Notes: generated from the sequence alone by a model not told the origin. A stretch of 52,049 nucleotides of DNA from Lachnospiraceae bacterium UBA3316 (GCA_002361955.1 DESK01000037.1:2169-54217); one strand, 5' to 3'; shown: positions 24,166 through 33,765, numbered from the stretch's first letter. Program-made: numbers and translations.

Positions 24166-26013
24166 ATGAAATATAAAACACTAAAAACCATACTTCCCGC
24201 GGCCCTGGCAGTATCCCTGCTGGTGCCGGGAAGTGTTCTTGCAGCTCCGGGAACGGAGGTGGAAATAAACGAGGAGGTTCTTGAGGGGGAGGCTTCCGGG
24301 GCGGAGCAGACAGGCTCCGGAGACTCGGCGGAACAGCCCCTGACGGAAGATACCGCCCAGCAGGAGACAGAGACAGGAGAGACGGATGAGGAGCAGCCGG
24401 AAACCTCAGAGAGCGGCGAAGAGCAGCTGGAGACGGAAGAGAGCGAGCCTGTAGAACAGGTAGAGGATCCTGCGGCGGAGGTGCTTTTGGAAGAGGAGGA
24501 TCCGGAGGATGAGGAGGATATCCTTTCTTTACAGCAGCCGGTGACGCCTCCGGAGGTGGAAAGTATTTTCCGTTTTATGAAGGTGAAGAAGGAATACGCC
24601 CTCTCCCGCAGGAGAAATCTTTCCATCTATGAGAAGATGGACGAGGAGGCCGTCGTAGTTGGAAATTTAAAGAAAAAAGGCATCCTCTATATTCTCTCGG
24701 AGGAAGAGGACGGCTGGCTTTACGTAGAATCCGGGAAAGTGAGGGGCTTCGTAAAGGAGAAGGATCTGATTACAGGCAAGTCTGCCGAAAAATACATAAA
24801 GAAAAAGGGAGAACAAAGGCTTGATACGGCGGAGGAGCTGATTGAGCCCATCGATAACCAGGCCCTGACCTACAAAAAGGTTACAGCCTATGAGACAGTG
24901 GCAAAGAAAAAGTACGCTATAGCCCTTCAGGATCTGGAGATTTTAGATTGGATCCTGGAGGAAGAAAAAGAAGAAGAACAGGATCCCAGCATCATTTTCA
25001 CGGAAAATGAGACCGAAAAGCCTTCCGTAGTAGGAAACCTGGAAAAAGGAGGAGTCTGCTATGTGCTGGCAGATTCCAGCGAAGACTGGGTGTACGTGGA
25101 ATCGGGGGACGTCAGGGGGTTTGCGGACGCCAGCCTTCTGCTGCGCGGCCATGAGGCGAAGGTCTATATCGACAGAGAGGGAGAGGAAAATTTAAAGGAA
25201 GCAGAGGAAAAGCTCTCTCCGGAAGAAAATAAAGCCTGTTATTATACCCTGACTTCCGTAAAGGAGGCGTCTGTTTCCGGGCTGATCCGTTCGGCCATGA
25301 TTTCCTTCGCAGAACAGTTTATCGGAAATCCCTATGTATGGGGAGGAACAAGCCTGACAAATGGAGCGGATTGTTCCGGTTTTGTGCAGAGTATCTACAG
25401 GGAATTTGGATACAGCCTGCCCAGGGTGGCCCAGGATCAGGCCTATGTGGGAACCAGGATTCCCGTTTCAGAGGCAGCGCCGGGGGACTTGATCTTCTAT
25501 GAGAGAAACGGAGAAATTTATCATGTGGTCATGAGCCTCGGAAACGGGCAGACGATCGAGGCCCAGAGCAGCGCCACAGGCATTGTCTATGGAAATGTGA
25601 ACTACGCGAACGCCGTATGGGCTTCCAGAATCATATCGGACGAGGATACCGATATTCTGGAAAGACTGAAGCAGGACGGAAAGGCTGACGTCTATACGCA
25701 ATATACGACTGCCGGTTATACTTACGGAACGTATCTTGGAAACTTTAAATTAACCTCCTACTGTGCATGCCCGATCTGCTGCGGCATATGGTCAGACGGC
25801 ACCGCTACCACAGCCAGCGGAACAACGGCTACAGAGGGGCGCACGGTGGCCATGGGAGGGATTCCTTTTGGCACGAAATTAGTCATAGGCGGACTTGTCT
25901 ATACGGTAGAGGACAGGGGAACGCCCTATGGCCATGTGGATATTTACAAAAACAGCCACCAGGATGCGCTGAATTTTGGCGTGCAGTATGCGGATGTATA
26001 CCTGGCGGAGTAG
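24166..26013 (+). CDS. Secreted SH3 / NlpC-P60 / 3D-domain cell-wall hydrolase
   Basis: A 615-residue exported peptidoglycan hydrolase. The signal peptide has cleavage after VLA (about residue 26). A strongly acidic low-complexity stretch follows (about 31-125). Two SH3-like repeats cover about 130-220 and 250-345, each with a W-[LV]-YVESG-VRGF motif. The NlpC/P60 endopeptidase domain has catalytic Cys403 (ADCSGF) and His453 (YHVVMS). The C-terminal 3D domain (about 515-615) has the acidic signature VEDRG-GHVDIY. It probably cleaves stem peptides, while the 3D domain suggests glycan cleavage. The ATG at 24166 follows GAGGAG; a GTG at 24148 overlaps that site. Shares orientation with the next secreted protein, 48 bp away. 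Confidence 0.88.
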   Translation: MKYKTLKTILPAALAVSLLVPGSVLAAPGTEVEINEEVLEGEASGAEQTGSGDSAEQPLTEDTAQQETETGETDEEQPETSESGEEQLETEESEPVEQVEDPAAEVLLEEEDPEDEEDILSLQQPVTPPEVESIFRFMKVKKEYALSRRRNLSIYEKMDEEAVVVGNLKKKGILYILSEEEDGWLYVESGKVRGFVKEKDLITGKSAEKYIKKKGEQRLDTAEELIEPIDNQALTYKKVTAYETVAKKKYAIALQDLEILDWILEEEKEEEQDPSIIFTENETEKPSVVGNLEKGGVCYVLADSSEDWVYVESGDVRGFADASLLLRGHEAKVYIDREGEENLKEAEEKLSPEENKACYYTLTSVKEASVSGLIRSAMISFAEQFIGNPYVWGGTSLTNGADCSGFVQSIYREFGYSLPRVAQDQAYVGTRIPVSEAAPGDLIFYERNGEIYHVVMSLGNGQTIEAQSSATGIVYGNVNYANAVWASRIISDEDTDILERLKQDGKADVYTQYTTAGYTYGTYLGNFKLTSYCACPICCGIWSDGTATTASGTTATEGRTVAMGGIPFGTKLVIGGLVYTVEDRGTPYGHVDIYKNSHQDALNFGVQYADVYLAE

Positions 26014-26061
26014 GTAGTTGGAAGGCAAAGGTTTTTATCTAAGAGGAGGAGACGATAAGCA

Positions 26062-27621
26062 ATGAAAAGATGGGGATGGAAGAAACTCTCTGCCATAAGC
26101 CTGGCATTGTCGCTGGCAGTGTCTGCGACGGCCCTGGCAGCGGGGACAGAGATGGAGCTGCAGGAAACCATGACGTATGGGGAGCAGGAGGCAAAAGAGA
26201 CGGAGAGCCTGATCTATGTGACGGAAAAGCAGCAGAGGGAAGGTACCTTTGCGGAAGGTGAGACGGAAGCGGAAACGAGACGGTTCAAAAAGGCCAGCCA
26301 AGAGGATGTAAAGGCGTGGGAAAAGGGAGAAGAGAAGCAGGAGACGGCGGTGATTCTTTTCCAGCCCCGCAATTACTGGGCAGACCCTGCGGGAGATGCA
26401 GAACAGACAGGCGCTACGGAGGTGCTGACGGCCCCGGAGACCTCTGCCGAGACGGTGCTTGATTTTATGGAGGACGGTACGGAGGAGACAGAGTTTGTGA
26501 AGGGACTCGAAGAGGAAGCGTCTTCCACGGTGGTTCTGACAGCAGAGCAGAAGAAGCAGGTGGAGGAACTGGCGTCCCTGACGGACAATTTATTTGTCGT
26601 GGTAAACGGAGGGACTTTGGAAAATGAGTTCCTGTTTGAGAAGCTGAACCACGTAAAGGCTGTCCTTTCCCTGCAGGAGACGACAGAGGAGGATTTCATA
26701 AAGAAACTGGAGAGCCTCAGCCTTGAAGAGATCTCCAGGGAGTACCAGGAAAAGCTAAAGGAATACCGGGAGGGCACAAAGACGGCTGTGGCTGTGAAGG
26801 AAGAGCCTCTGACAGATTCTTTAGAGCCGGGCAGGGATCTGTCGAGATCCGGCGTCCAGACGCCGGGAACCACCGGCACAGAAGGGGGCATAGGAAGCGA
26901 TGTAAACGGAACCTCCGGAACTTCAGGTACGCCGGGAACCTCTTCCACAACGAAGAAGCAGATCACCCTCTCTATGGAGCCGGATCCCTTGATCGAGGAA
27001 GATGAAGAGATTTATGTTATTTATAATATTACAGGCGTCGAGGACCTGCTGATATCCGAGGGCTCCTTTAAGCTGACCTTTGACAGTACAAAGATGAGCT
27101 ACGATTCCGACTATTCCGACGCGGGCGGAGATGTGATGGATTACTTTACCTACACGGCCACAGAGGGCGCGGGCAGCGTTACCATGAACCTCAAATCTAA
27201 TAACGGAACGCCGGTAGCCGTAAAGGATGCCATTTTGGACATTGGTTTAGAGTTGAAGACAGCTGCAAAGCTTGGGGATACCTATAATCTTAAGCTGGAG
27301 GTGCTGAGCCTGAAAAACGGAACGCAGGAGCTGACGACAGATTCCAACTATCAGGTTACGGTCAAGGAGGAGACAATCCGGACCATTGCCCTGGACGAGG
27401 AGGATGAAGGGGAGGAAGAAGAAGAGACTCAGCCCCAGTCCCAGACCCAGCCCCAGTCGGAGACCCAGCCTCAGTCCCAGACCCAAACCCAGACCCAGAC
27501 ACAGGCCCTGCAGAAGGCCGCCAAGACGGCGGATCCCACAGACAGTACGCTGTGGATGCTTCTGCTGACAGTTTCCGCAGGCTTATGCGTCATTTTACAG
27601 AAAAAGAGACAGAAACTATAA
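26062..27621 (+). CDS. Membrane-anchored secreted protein with a cohesin-like domain
   Basis: A 519-residue surface protein. The signal peptide is MKRWGWKKLSAISLALSL with cleavage after ALA (about residue 26). An acidic N-terminal half (about 30-260) has no recognised domain, though a helical part is seen at about 170-250. A Gly/Thr/Ser-rich linker follows at about 268-295. The domain at about 296-437 has a cohesin-like pattern (VIYNITGVEDLLISEGSF, KLTFDSTKMSY, a long hydrophobic-alternating strand series). A Gln/Thr repeat region (PQSQTQPQ type, about 457-490) leads to one C-terminal membrane helix at about 495-512 and a KKRQKL tail, so the cohesin-like domain faces outward. The nearby GH2 enzyme carries a dockerin. 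Family assignment is by pattern only. Confidence 0.7.
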   Translation: MKRWGWKKLSAISLALSLAVSATALAAGTEMELQETMTYGEQEAKETESLIYVTEKQQREGTFAEGETEAETRRFKKASQEDVKAWEKGEEKQETAVILFQPRNYWADPAGDAEQTGATEVLTAPETSAETVLDFMEDGTEETEFVKGLEEEASSTVVLTAEQKKQVEELASLTDNLFVVVNGGTLENEFLFEKLNHVKAVLSLQETTEEDFIKKLESLSLEEISREYQEKLKEYREGTKTAVAVKEEPLTDSLEPGRDLSRSGVQTPGTTGTEGGIGSDVNGTSGTSGTPGTSSTTKKQITLSMEPDPLIEEDEEIYVIYNITGVEDLLISEGSFKLTFDSTKMSYDSDYSDAGGDVMDYFTYTATEGAGSVTMNLKSNNGTPVAVKDAILDIGLELKTAAKLGDTYNLKLEVLSLKNGTQELTTDSNYQVTVKEETIRTIALDEEDEGEEEEETQPQSQTQPQSETQPQSQTQTQTQTQALQKAAKTADPTDSTLWMLLLTVSAGLCVILQKKRQKL

Positions 27622-27670
27622 TACTTGCAGTGAACTTTCGGTGAGTATTTCAAAATTGCCGCGAAACCAG

Positions 27671-27708
27671 GCGGCACACGCTTTGCGTGTGCTGCTTGTT
27701 TTTTTTGT
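27671..27708 (+). terminator. Rho-independent terminator after the cohesin-like gene
   Basis: Stem GCGGCACACGC/GCGTGTGCTGC around loop TTT (27671-27695), with one G-T wobble, followed by a T-rich run. It closes the two-gene secreted unit. Confidence 0.9.
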
Positions 27709-27830
27709 GGGGAATCTTTATGCCATCTTAATACGGATACAAATATTCTTTTATATTCTTTATTGGATGAAGTGTATGATAGAGAAGAGGATAAAGAAGA
27801 AATAAAGAAGTATAAAGGAGTCGTTTATGA

Positions 27831-29165
27831 ATGAATGCGTTATTTCGTAAAAAGAGAAGGCTGACATCGTTTCAGATTATCATACTTGGTTTTTCCGGCG
27901 TGATCCTTTTGGGAACCGCCCTTTTGATGCTGCCGATTTCCACACACGAAGGGATCGTAACATCGCCGCTGGACGCCCTGTTCACATCCACCTCAGCCGT
28001 GTGCGTTACGGGGCTTGTGCTCCATGATACGGCAACCTACTGGTCCATCTTTGGACAGGCAGTTCTTCTGCTGCTGATTCAAATCGGCGGAATGGGAGTG
28101 ATCACGGTAGCCGTATCCCTTGCCATGATTTCCGGCAGAAAAATTTCCTTAATGCAGCGCAGCACCCTGCAGGAAGCTATTGCGGCTCCCAAGGTGGGCG
28201 GGATTGTGCGGCTGACAAGCTTTATCGTGAAAGCCACTCTGCTGATGGAGCTGTGCGGAGCGGCCGCCATGGCTCCTGTCTTTTGCAGGGATTTTGGCGT
28301 TAAGGGCCTTTGGATGGCGTTTTTTCATTCCGTATCTGCCTTTTGTAATGCGGGATTTGACCTGATGGGCACCAGGGGGGCCTTTTCTTCGCTGACCGGC
28401 TACGCTTCAAACCCCATCATCAATATAACGGTGATGCTGCTCATCGTTGTGGGCGGCATCGGTTTTTTGACGTGGAATGACGTCTGGACGAATGGCCGCC
28501 GGCTGCATAAATACAGAATGCAGAGCAAGGTGATTCTCTGCGCCACGGCAGTTCTCCTGCTTCTTCCGGCAGTATATTTTTTCTTTTGTGAATTTACCGC
28601 GCTTCCCCTGGGCGAACGGATTTTGAGCTCGCTCTTCCAGTCGGTGACGCCGAGAACGGCAGGATTTAACACCGTGGATTTAACGGCCTTAAGTGAACCG
28701 GGACAATTTATTGTCATTGTGCTGATGCTCATCGGAGGAAGCCCTGGTTCTACGGCGGGAGGAATGAAGACGACGACGGTTGCGGTACTCTTTGCTGCGG
28801 CCCTTTCCACCTTTCGGAGAAAAGAGTACGCCCACTTTTTCGGACGGCGGCTCGACAACGAGGTGATCAAAAATGCCGCGACCATTTTGATGATGTATCT
28901 TGTTTTATTTTTTGCGGGCGGATTGATTATCAGTATGACGGAAGGGCTCTCCATGATTGCCTGCCTGTTTGAAACGGCTTCCGCAGTCGGCACGGTTGGG
29001 CTGACGCTGGGGATTACGCCGGGGCTTGGCGTATTGTCGAGAATCATTCTGATCTTATTGATGTTTTGCGGCAGGGTCGGGGGGCTGACCTTAGTTTTCG
29101 CCACCCTCTCCGGCGTGCAAAAGAGTGTAGCAAGACTGCCTAAGGAAAAAATCACAGTAGGATAA
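27831..29165 (+). CDS. ktrB: Potassium channel subunit KtrB (TrkH family)
   Basis: Membrane subunit of a Ktr-type potassium uptake system. About eight to ten hydrophobic segments over 444 residues. The four pore loops with the K+-filter glycine are visible: SAVCVTGL (about 56), SAFCNAGFD (about 168), SVTPRTAGFNT (about 270) and SAVGTVGL (about 385). The ATG at 27831 is used with AAAGGAG 10 nt upstream; an out-of-frame ATG at 27827 gives only a seven-codon frame. It is followed by ktrA after 11 bp. No clear promoter is visible in 27709-27830. Confidence 0.93.
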   Translation: MNALFRKKRRLTSFQIIILGFSGVILLGTALLMLPISTHEGIVTSPLDALFTSTSAVCVTGLVLHDTATYWSIFGQAVLLLLIQIGGMGVITVAVSLAMISGRKISLMQRSTLQEAIAAPKVGGIVRLTSFIVKATLLMELCGAAAMAPVFCRDFGVKGLWMAFFHSVSAFCNAGFDLMGTRGAFSSLTGYASNPIINITVMLLIVVGGIGFLTWNDVWTNGRRLHKYRMQSKVILCATAVLLLLPAVYFFFCEFTALPLGERILSSLFQSVTPRTAGFNTVDLTALSEPGQFIVIVLMLIGGSPGSTAGGMKTTTVAVLFAAALSTFRRKEYAHFFGRRLDNEVIKNAATILMMYLVLFFAGGLIISMTEGLSMIACLFETASAVGTVGLTLGITPGLGVLSRIILILLMFCGRVGGLTLVFATLSGVQKSVARLPKEKITVG

Positions 29166-29176
29166 AAGGAGGACAC

Positions 29177-29827
29177 ATGATGAAATCAATACTTTTAATA
29201 GGACTTGGAAGGTTTGGAAAGCATATTGCCCTTCACTTAAATAAATTGGGGCATCAGGTAATGGCTGTTGACCATGTGGAGGAACGCGTGGAATCGGTGC
29301 TTCCTTTTGTGACGGCGGCGCAGATTGGCGACAGTACGAATGAGGAATTTTTAAAATCACTGGGGATCCGGAACTTTGACGTGTGCATTGTGGCGATTGG
29401 AAACGATTTTCAAAGCTCGCTGGAGACCGCGTCTCTGCTGAAAGAACTGGGAGCCAAGCTTGTGGTAGCCAGGGCGGCCAGGGATGTGCATGAAAAGTTT
29501 CTTTTGCGCAACGGGGCAGATGAGGTCGTTTACCCGGAAAAGCAGCTGGCCAAGTGGACGGCGATCCGCTACAGCGCCGACCATATTTTAGATTACATAG
29601 AACTGGACGAAGAGCATGCGATGTTTGAAGTACCCGTTCCAAGGGACTGGGCCGGACGGACCATCGGGCAGATCGATATTCGAAATAAATATTATATTAA
29701 TATTATGGGAATAAAGAAAAACGGCAAACTGGAGCTTGCCGTCTCCCCGGATATGGTGCTGGAATCCCACAATACGATGCTGGTACTGGGACGGAACAAA
29801 GACATCCAAAGATGCTTCCGCATATAA
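29177..29827 (+). CDS. ktrA: Potassium channel regulatory subunit KtrA (RCK protein)
   Basis: Cytoplasmic gating ring subunit. The N-terminal RCK Rossmann domain has IGLGRFGKHIALHL (GxGxxG at about 8-13) and the acidic ribose-binding VDHVEE. The TrkA_C domain is at about 135-216, the usual site of c-di-AMP binding in Firmicutes. Length 216 is typical. It is preceded by AGGAGG and has two consecutive ATG codons at the start. Confidence 0.94.
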   Translation: MMKSILLIGLGRFGKHIALHLNKLGHQVMAVDHVEERVESVLPFVTAAQIGDSTNEEFLKSLGIRNFDVCIVAIGNDFQSSLETASLLKELGAKLVVARAARDVHEKFLLRNGADEVVYPEKQLAKWTAIRYSADHILDYIELDEEHAMFEVPVPRDWAGRTIGQIDIRNKYYINIMGIKKNGKLELAVSPDMVLESHNTMLVLGRNKDIQRCFRI

Positions 29828-29858
29828 GGAAGTTTCTTTAATCGGGGGAGGGGTAAAT

Positions 29859-30266
29859 ATGCAGGATGCGTTATTGCTGGTTTCTGTGATAGTAATACTT
29901 GCCGTCGGAGGGCTTTTTATGAAAAAGCTGGATCAGTTTCTTGAGGAGGACTGCCAGGCGCAGGGGCTGCAGCCTGAAGCAGGAGAACATACTTTGCGGA
30001 TTGGTTTTTTCAATCCATCCATGGCAGACAGTATCACGGATGCGCTGGAACAGTTTTCTAAAATCGATCGTGATCTTTCTGTCAGGCTTTTTTGCGGTTC
30101 AGAGGAGGAATTGCTTGCTGGGCTTTCCGACCACAGGCTGGATGTAGTCTTTTTGCCGGAGGACACGGATCTTTGTGCAGATACGAAGTATCATGTCAAG
30201 AAGGTTGTGTGGGCGGAAGAGGCAAAAACTCCTTTTGCATGTCGGTTCATCAAATTTATGTTATAA
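29859..30266 (+). CDS. Small membrane-tethered protein with a LysR-effector-like fragment
   Basis: A 135-residue protein starting at an ATG with GGGGAGGGG 6 nt upstream. One N-terminal membrane helix lies at about residues 4-21. After a short charged linker comes a segment (about 45-105) that reads like the first half of a LysR-type or periplasmic substrate-binding domain (LRIGFFNPSMADSITDALEQF, EEELLAGLSDHRLDVVFLPE). There is no DNA-binding domain. It is the third gene of a ktrB-ktrA-(this)-kdpD-kdpE string. A signal-sensing accessory to the KdpD kinase or the channel is possible, but I do not recognise an established family. Confidence 0.7.
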   Translation: MQDALLLVSVIVILAVGGLFMKKLDQFLEEDCQAQGLQPEAGEHTLRIGFFNPSMADSITDALEQFSKIDRDLSVRLFCGSEEELLAGLSDHRLDVVFLPEDTDLCADTKYHVKKVVWAEEAKTPFACRFIKFML

Positions 30267-30342
30267 TGTCATGCATGAAACGCGGAGTATTCCGCAAAAT
30301 CATGTCATAAGCAATCAGGGGACGAAAAGGCAGGAGAGATGG

Positions 30343-32976
30343 ATGGAAGAGTTAAGGAAAAACATGTCTGACAGTATCACCGGAAAATTAAAGATCTTTT
30401 TCGGCTATGCCGCCGGGGGAGGAAAAACATATGCCATGCTGCAGATGGCCCATCAGGCGAAGGAGCGGGGAGTCGATGTCGTGGTGGGGTATATAGAACC
30501 CCATGAGTACCCGCAGACGTCGGCCCTGCTTTCCGGCCTCGAACAGCTTCCTGTCAAACAGGTTTCGCAGAAGGGGATCTCGCTGCAAGAATTTGATATC
30601 GACGCCGCGCTGCGGAGGAAGCCCCAGCTCATCCTGGTAGATGAATTTGCCCATACAAACGCGGAGGGCAGTCGCCATGTCAAGCGCTACCAGGACGTGC
30701 AGGAATTACTGAACGCGGGGATTGACGTGTATACAACGGTCAATGTCCAGCATATCGAAAGCCTGAATGATACGATCGCTTCCATCACAGGAGTTATGGT
30801 GAAGGAGCGTATTCCCGACTCTCTTTTTGACGAAGCGGACCAGGTGGAGCTGGTAGACCTTGAGCCTGCGGAGCTGATGGAACGCCTGGTGAACAGAAAT
30901 GCCGTCAATTCTCTTACCCAGGAAAAGCTGACGGCCCTGCGGGAAATCGCTTTGCGGCGCTGCGCGGACAGGGTGAACCTGCTGAATGCAAGGGCGAGGA
31001 TCAAGAATCGCAGTTCCTACCGCACAGATGAGCATATTCTTGTCTGTCTTTCTTCCTCTCCCTCCAATGCCAGGATTATCCGCACCGCGGCCAGGATGTC
31101 CAGGGCCTTTCGCGGGAACTTTACGGCCCTTTTTGTGGAAACGCCCACAACGGCGAAAATGGGTTCGGAGGATAAGGAAAGACTGCGGGAAAATATGCGC
31201 CTGGCCCAGCAGCTGGGGGCCCATACGGAAACCATTTATGGGGAGGACGCGGCTCTTCAGATCGCAGAATTCGCAAGGCTTTCGGGAGTTTCGATCGTTG
31301 TGATCGGGCGCAGCACCGCAGCCAGGAAAAACAGGCTCAGCAAGCCGCCGTTGACGGAACGGCTGATTGCCGCCGCCCCCAATCTGGATATCCATGTGAT
31401 TATGGACGCCAACGCGGAGAAGGAATATCAGGGGAAAGCGGAGAGAGCTCCCCATATCTCCGATTTGTCCATATGGAATGTGATAAAAAGTATCGGAGTC
31501 CTGTTGGCAGCTACGGTCGTGGGCTATGAGTTTTATACTCTGGGATTTTCCGAGGCCAATATTGTATCGATCTATATTTTAGGCGTTCTGGTCATTTCCG
31601 TTATTACGACAAATCGCATTTGCGGGCTGCTCGCTTCCATTGTCAGTGTGTTGGTATTTAATTTCTTCTTTACCATTCCCCGCTTTACCTTTCATTTTAA
31701 CGACCCCAATTATCTGGTGACCTTCCCGATCATGTTTATGGTGGCCCTTCTGGCCGGGTCTCTGGTGGCGCGTCTGAAGAATAACGCAAAACAGTCCGCC
31801 CGGGCGGCTTACCGCACAGAAATCTTATTTGAGACAAACCAGCTGCTTCAAAAGGAGAAGGACGAACGGTCGATTGTAAACGTTACGGCAGGACAGCTGA
31901 TGAAGCTGCTGAAAAAAGATATTGTGGTCTATTTGGCGGAGGGGAAAGGACTGGCGTCCCCTGATATTTTCCGGACGCCTGATAGCGAACAGAAGGACGT
32001 AACCTCTGAAGAGGAAAAAGCGGTGGCGGAATGGGTCTTGCGGAACAACAAGCACGCCGGGGCCACGACCAACACCCTGTCCAACGCCAAATGCCTGTAT
32101 ATGGCCATCAGGGTAAACCAAAAGGTTTACGGCGTCGTCGGAATCGCGATCAATGGAATTTTGCTGGATTCCTTTGAAAACAGTGTTCTTTTGTCCATTT
32201 TGGGAGAGTGCGCCCTGGCATTGGAGAACATCAAAAACGCCCGCGAAAAAGAGGAAGCAAAGATTCTGGCAAAAAATGAGCAGCTGAGGTCTGATCTGCT
32301 TCGGACCATTTCCCATGATCTCCGCACACCGCTGACTTCTATTTGCGGAAACGCAAGCAATCTGTTGTCGAACTATCGGAAAATGGATGAGGATTACCGG
32401 AGGCAGTCTCTTACAGACATTTATAACGATTCCATCTGGCTGATCAATCTGGTGGAAAACCTGCTGGCAATGACAAGAATTGAGGGAGGGCGGGTGAAAT
32501 TATCACAATCTGTAGAATTGATGGATGAGGTGGTCACAGAGGCCTTGCGCCATATGAAACGTGAAAGCGAACATCACATCATTCAGGTCGGCTTCTCCCA
32601 GGATTTGCTGCTGGCGCGTATCGACGCAAAGCTGATTATTCAGGTACTCATTAATTTAGTGGGCAATGCCATCAAATACACGCCGGCCGGCTCTGTCATA
32701 GAGATCTATACGAGCCAGAAAGGCAAATGGATTGAGGTTTCTGTGTCTGACAATGGTCCGGGAATTCCTGATGAGCAGAAGCCGCGTATTTTTGATATGT
32801 TTTACAGTGGAACAAATAAAATCGCGGACAGCCGCAGAAGCTTAGGGCTGGGGCTTTCGCTGTGCAAGTCTATTGTCACGGCCCACGGCGGCACCATTTC
32901 GGTGGCGGATCACAAGCCGAAAGGAACTGTATTTACCTTTACATTACCGGCAGGGGAGGTTGAACTGCATGAATAA
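30343..32976 (+). CDS. kdpD: KdpD-type osmosensitive K+ sensor histidine kinase
   Basis: Complete 877-residue KdpD. The N-terminal KdpD domain has the Walker A GYAAGGGKT (about 22-30) and the LVDEFAHTNAEGSRH motif. A universal-stress-protein-like domain follows (about 230-365), then four membrane segments (DUF4118, about 380-485), a GAF-like domain, a HisKA domain with phosphoacceptor His658 (ISHDLRTPLT) and an HATPase_c domain. The ATG at 30343 is preceded by AGGAGAG; the frame is open upstream to 30175 but would overlap the preceding gene. No kdpFABC genes are seen; the kinase instead follows ktrBA, so it probably regulates Ktr. Confidence 0.93.
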   Translation: MEELRKNMSDSITGKLKIFFGYAAGGGKTYAMLQMAHQAKERGVDVVVGYIEPHEYPQTSALLSGLEQLPVKQVSQKGISLQEFDIDAALRRKPQLILVDEFAHTNAEGSRHVKRYQDVQELLNAGIDVYTTVNVQHIESLNDTIASITGVMVKERIPDSLFDEADQVELVDLEPAELMERLVNRNAVNSLTQEKLTALREIALRRCADRVNLLNARARIKNRSSYRTDEHILVCLSSSPSNARIIRTAARMSRAFRGNFTALFVETPTTAKMGSEDKERLRENMRLAQQLGAHTETIYGEDAALQIAEFARLSGVSIVVIGRSTAARKNRLSKPPLTERLIAAAPNLDIHVIMDANAEKEYQGKAERAPHISDLSIWNVIKSIGVLLAATVVGYEFYTLGFSEANIVSIYILGVLVISVITTNRICGLLASIVSVLVFNFFFTIPRFTFHFNDPNYLVTFPIMFMVALLAGSLVARLKNNAKQSARAAYRTEILFETNQLLQKEKDERSIVNVTAGQLMKLLKKDIVVYLAEGKGLASPDIFRTPDSEQKDVTSEEEKAVAEWVLRNNKHAGATTNTLSNAKCLYMAIRVNQKVYGVVGIAINGILLDSFENSVLLSILGECALALENIKNAREKEEAKILAKNEQLRSDLLRTISHDLRTPLTSICGNASNLLSNYRKMDEDYRRQSLTDIYNDSIWLINLVENLLAMTRIEGGRVKLSQSVELMDEVVTEALRHMKRESEHHIIQVGFSQDLLLARIDAKLIIQVLINLVGNAIKYTPAGSVIEIYTSQKGKWIEVSVSDNGPGIPDEQKPRIFDMFYSGTNKIADSRRSLGLGLSLCKSIVTAHGGTISVADHKPKGTVFTFTLPAGEVELHE

Positions 32977-33673
32977 ACCTTTGATCTTAGTTGTGGAGGA
33001 TGATCCTCCCGTACGCAACCTAATTACAACTACATTGAAAACGAATGATTATCGCTATTTAGTTGCCGTCAATGGGGGAACCGCTATTTTGGAGGCATCC
33101 TCCCATAATCCGGATATTATACTGCTGGATCTCGGACTGCCGGATATGGACGGCGTGCAGGTGATCCGGAATATCCGTTCCTGGTCAAATCTTCCGATTA
33201 TCGTGATCAGCGCCCGCAGCGAGGACAGCGACAAGATCGAGGCCCTGGACGCCGGAGCAGATGATTATCTGACAAAGCCTTTTTCTGTAGAAGAGCTGCT
33301 GGCAAGGCTGCGGGCCACCCAGAGGAGGCTGTCCTATATGACGGCGGAGATGCTGGCGGCAAGCTCTGTGTTTGTCAATGGAAAACTGAAGGTGGATTAT
33401 GTGGGCGGCTGCGTGTACCTGAATGATCAGGCCCTTCACCTGACGCCCATCGAGTATAAGCTGCTGTGCCTGCTGGCAAAGAACGTAGGCAAGGTACTGA
33501 CCCACACCTATATTACACAAAACATCTGGGGCCGGAGCTGGGATAACGATATCGCTTCCCTTCGTGTGTTTATGGCAACACTGCGGAAAAAGCTGGAGCC
33601 CACGGCGGATTCGCCCCAATATATCCAGACCCATATCGGCATAGGGTACCGGATGATAAAGGTGGAAGAATAA
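32969..33673 (+). CDS. kdpE: KdpE-type response regulator
   Basis: OmpR-family regulator, 234 residues. The receiver domain has phospho-acceptor Asp54 (ILLDLGLPDMDG) and Lys at about 104 (LTKPFSVEELLARL). The C-terminal winged helix includes LTPIEYKLLCLLAKNVGKVLTH and a recognition-helix region NDIASLRVFMATLRKKL. It overlaps kdpD by 8 bp, so the pair is translationally coupled. The ATG at 32969 follows GGGGAGG. Confidence 0.94.
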   Translation: MNKPLILVVEDDPPVRNLITTTLKTNDYRYLVAVNGGTAILEASSHNPDIILLDLGLPDMDGVQVIRNIRSWSNLPIIVISARSEDSDKIEALDAGADDYLTKPFSVEELLARLRATQRRLSYMTAEMLAASSVFVNGKLKVDYVGGCVYLNDQALHLTPIEYKLLCLLAKNVGKVLTHTYITQNIWGRSWDNDIASLRVFMATLRKKLEPTADSPQYIQTHIGIGYRMIKVEE

Positions 33674-33765
33674 GGAATTACTAAAAAAAGCACAGATCAC
33701 TAAAACAATGAAAATACCTCTAGGAAACCCTGCGTTTTTATGCTATATTGAAAAGAGACGTTTTC

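Noticed and set aside
27425..27510. Tandem CAG/CCC-rich repeat that could suggest a repeat array
   Set aside because: It encodes the in-frame Gln/Thr-rich linker of the cohesin-like protein. Units are short, imperfect and without spacers, so it is not a CRISPR array.
27709..27830. c-di-AMP riboswitch upstream of ktrB
   Set aside because: The 122-bp leader is AT-rich and lacks the conserved ydaO-type motifs and pseudoknot elements.
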